Shown here: piece by piece, positions 6,044 through 7,596 of the stretch
How positions within the stretch are numbered: the first letter of the stretch is position 1
Layout: each line of letters opens with the position of its first letter
Assembly: GCA_959022875.1 (NCBI GenBank)
Contig: CAUFAM010000047.1
Location: 1 to 7,596 of the forward strand
Origin: an uncultured Oscillospiraceae bacterium
Lineage (GTDB): Bacteria; Bacillota; Clostridia; Oscillospirales; Oscillospiraceae
Direction: 5' to 3'
DNA: 7,596 nucleotides
Notes under the pieces: generated by a model
What the model saw: the letters and a program-made list of their open reading frames with translations, nothing else
Databases searched by the model: none
What the model was told of the DNA's origin: nothing
Program-made: the position numbers and the translations under genes

Positions 6044-7006
6044 TCAAACAGCAGATTTTTCCGCAGGCGCCGCGCACTCCCCGCCCCGGTCAAAGCGACG
6101 GTAGTAATCCCGGGTCACATCAATAAAGGTGCGGGCAGCCGGGGAAATAAAGCCGTTCTTCTTATAGACCACAGCCAGAGAGCAGGTAAGGGCGGGTTCC
6201 CCCACGGTGAAACAGGCCAGGTGATCCAGGTAGGGCGTGCGGGACAGGCCGCTCTCCTGAAGGAAGGCAAAGCCCATTTTTTCCGCCGCCAAATTGATGG
6301 CGGTGGTATTGTTGGTGGTCACCAGAATGTTCTGGGGCTCTACGCTGTGCACGGCAAACACATTGTGCAGCAGCTTACTCAGCCGCCAGTCGGACGGCAG
6401 CATGATAAGCCGCTCCCGCTCCAGCAGACGAAGATCCGGGAAGGGCTTTGGCGCTTCGTAGCTGCTGTCCAATCCCTCCAGCAGGGGATGGTCCCGGTGT
6501 CCCACCAGGAAAACATGCTCCCGCATAACCGTCTCATAGCTGAGCTCAGCCAGATTATCCGGAATCTGCATAAGGCAAAAGTCCACCACACCGCCCACGG
6601 CCAGCTCCTCCAGCTCCGGAACCGGGGCCTCGTGGAGGATGACCTGCACGTCAGGGTAGTGCTCCTCAAAAATGGGCAGTACCTCAGGCAGCAGCACCGA
6701 CCCGCGCCAGGGGGAAACTCCCAGGTGCAGCACCGGCCGCTTCTTGTTGCGCAGATCCCGCAGATCGCTGACCAGCTGCCGGTCCAGGTAGTCCTGCCGC
6801 TCCAGGTAGGCGTAGAACAATTCCCCCGCCTCCGTCAGCTTCAGGGGCGTGTGGGAACGATCCAGCAGCACCACCCCCAGGCTGTTTTCCAGCTTTGCCA
6901 GATACTGGCTCAAATAGGGCTGGGACAGGTACAGCCGCTCTGCCGCGTGGGAGATGCTCCGCTCCTTGACAATGGCAATGAAATATTCCGGATTTTTAAT
7001 AAACAT
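6044..7006 (-). CDS. LysR-family transcriptional regulator
   Basis: This 320-residue protein has the standard LysR layout. The N-terminal winged HTH (~2-60) reads FIAIVKERSISHAAERLYLS then QPYLSQYLAKLENSLGVVLL, ending in LKLTEAGELF. A linker helix (~60-90) precedes a periplasmic-binding-protein-like effector domain (~91-305) with LHLGVSPWRGSVLLPEVLPIF, where the co-inducer pocket begins, and TTNNTTAINLAAEKMGFAFL in the second lobe. The family binds DNA as tetramers and often represses its own gene. The start ATG has AGAGGTGG (7018-7011) a few bases upstream. It is not divergent from a neighbour, which is the usual clue to a target, so the effector and regulon cannot be named. The cysteine unit downstream and dapL upstream are candidates by position only. 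No terminator follows: the next promoter starts immediately. The polar tail (GGECAAPAEKSAV) is beyond the conserved domain. Confidence 0.95.
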   Translation of the reverse strand: MFIKNPEYFIAIVKERSISHAAERLYLSQPYLSQYLAKLENSLGVVLLDRSHTPLKLTEAGELFYAYLERQDYLDRQLVSDLRDLRNKKRPVLHLGVSPWRGSVLLPEVLPIFEEHYPDVQVILHEAPVPELEELAVGGVVDFCLMQIPDNLAELSYETVMREHVFLVGHRDHPLLEGLDSSYEAPKPFPDLRLLERERLIMLPSDWRLSKLLHNVFAVHSVEPQNILVTTNNTTAINLAAEKMGFAFLQESGLSRTPYLDHLACFTVGEPALTCSLAVVYKKNGFISPAARTFIDVTRDYYRRFDRGGECAAPAEKSAV

Positions 7007-7044
7007 AGGCCACCTCTTTATCCGTCACACCCCAGGTTCCGGTA

Positions 7045-7068
7045 TGATATAGCTGTTTTATTATATCA
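7045..7068. promoter_or_regulatory. Palindromic operator candidate over the lysR -10 box
   Basis: TGATATA (7045-7051) and TATATCA (7062-7068) are perfect 7-bp inverted arms around a 10-nt spacer. Interrupted A/T-rich dyads of this size fit LysR-type binding boxes (T-N11-A class). The site covers the -10 element of the lysR promoter, so a bound protein would block it. Binding by the LysR protein itself is inferred. Confidence 0.45.
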
Positions 7069-7089
7069 CAAAGAAAGCGGGCGCCGCAA
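7060..7089 (-). promoter_or_regulatory. Extended -10 promoter of the lysR gene
   Basis: The minus strand has a perfect TATAAT (7065-7060) preceded by TGA (7068-7066), the extended -10 form TGnTATAAT. The -35 is poor: TTGCGG (7089-7084) at 18 bp, lying inside the stem of the upstream terminator. This leaves a leader of roughly 45 nt before the LysR start. Confidence 0.7.
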
Positions 7090-7104
7090 GTACGGCGCCC
7101 GCTT
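7075..7104 (-). terminator. Intrinsic terminator after dapL
   Basis: AAGCGGGCGCCG and CGGCGCCCGCTT form a perfect 12-bp, very GC-rich stem with a 6-nt loop (7087-7092). It begins 15 nt beyond the dapL stop codon. On the minus strand it is followed by TCTTTGTG, an interrupted T-tract; the plus strand has none, so it serves dapL only. Confidence 0.8.
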
Positions 7105-7119
7105 GGGTTGCGGTATCGA

Positions 7120-7596
7120 TCACAGCATGGTCTTGATGCGCTCCACAGCCTGACGGGTGGCCTCGGTCTCGCCGAAGGCAGTCAGGCGGATGTAGCCCTC
7201 GCCGCTGGGGCCAAAGCCCGCACCAGGGGTGGTGGCCACGTTGGCCTTATCCAGCACCAGGTCAAAGAAGTCCCAGGAGCCCATTCCATCGGGGGTCTTC
7301 AGCCAGATGTAGGGGGCGTCCACGCCGCCGAAGCACTCCAGACCCGCAGCGCTCAGGCCCTCCCGGATGATCTTGGCATTGTTCTGGTAGTAAGCGATGT
7401 TCTCCATGATCTGCTTACGTCCCTCGGGAGTATAGATGGCGGCAGCACCCCGCTGAACCACGTAGGGCACGCCGTTGAACTTGGTGGTCTGGCGGCGGTT
7501 CCACATGGTGTTCAGCTTCACGCCGCCCCGCTCCAGCTCCTTGGGCACCACGGTATAGGCGCAGCGGTTGCCGGTGAAGCCGGCGGTCTTGGAGAA
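7120..7596 (-). CDS. dapL: LL-diaminopimelate aminotransferase, C-terminal part (5' end outside window)
   Basis: These are the last ~158 residues of a class I/II PLP aminotransferase of about 400 residues. DapL converts tetrahydrodipicolinate directly to LL-diaminopimelate with glutamate as amino donor, shortening the route to meso-DAP for peptidoglycan and to lysine. The frame is open to the window edge. The first residues in view read FSKTAGFTGNRCAYTVVPKE, the DapL signature that carries the Schiff-base lysine (third residue here). Downstream are MWNRRQTTKFNGVPYVVQRGA, DAPYIWLKTPDGMGSWDFFD, and TTPGAGFGPSGEGYIRLTAFG, which holds the arginine expected to bind the substrate alpha-carboxylate. 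The GTG at 7551-7549 is internal. The stop is TGA at 7122-7120, followed by a strong hairpin terminator. Identity is well supported because the signature around the lysine distinguishes DapL from AspC-type enzymes; the N-terminal half is unseen. Confidence 0.94.
   Translation of the reverse strand, partial: FSKTAGFTGNRCAYTVVPKELERGGVKLNTMWNRRQTTKFNGVPYVVQRGAAAIYTPEGRKQIMENIAYYQNNAKIIREGLSAAGLECFGGVDAPYIWLKTPDGMGSWDFFDLVLDKANVATTPGAGFGPSGEGYIRLTAFGETEATRQAVERIKTML

Noticed and set aside
6221..7153. A 310-codon plus-strand frame antisense to the LysR gene
   Set aside because: It is a mirror of a canonical LysR gene with HTH and effector domains. It runs through the lysR promoter and dapL terminator and has no family features.
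7549..7551. GTG as the start of the last gene
   Set aside because: The frame continues upstream with the DapL lysine signature, so this is an internal codon of a truncated gene.

Overview
This window looks like ordinary chromosome from a moderately high-GC member of the Clostridia, probably Oscillospiraceae (the Flavonifractor/Oscillibacter kind). That is inferred from strong AGGAGG ribosome binding sites, a T-box-controlled cysE-cysS pair, a dapL-type lysine/diaminopimelate gene, an M19 dipeptidase and a MerR-RDD membrane protein. No tRNA, rRNA, insertion sequence, CRISPR array or phage gene is visible.

Left half, plus strand: the 3' end of tex (nucleic-acid-binding HhH and S1 domains) ends at an intrinsic terminator. 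A promoter with a 19-bp spacer, as is typical of MerR-controlled promoters, then drives a 514-residue protein. It joins a MerR DNA-binding head to an RDD membrane domain and an unrecognised C-terminal domain that is predicted to lie outside the membrane. A cytoplasmic-type membrane dipeptidase (peptidase M19) follows after 54 nt. It is probably co-transcribed and has its own promoter-like sequence, again with 19-bp spacing. A perfect 20-bp bidirectional terminator closes this arm and separates it from the convergent right half.

Right half, minus strand, in transcription order: dapL (3' part only), a terminator, a LysR-family regulator with its own promoter and a palindrome over the -10 box, then a sigma-70 promoter, a T-box leader, cysE and cysS. 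CysE makes O-acetylserine for cysteine synthesis and CysS charges tRNA-Cys. The leader reads as a tRNA-Cys sensor: a UGC specifier sits in a well-formed Stem I, and the UGGA bulge matches the U73 discriminator of bacterial tRNA-Cys. Cysteine starvation should therefore raise both cysteine synthesis and its use in charging.

The most unusual item is the membrane-integrated MerR regulator, a candidate one-component transmembrane signalling protein with no separate sensor. Second are the possible extra control layers: a Cys-codon-containing small ORF between the T-box terminator and cysE, and the very tight packing of promoters against upstream genes.
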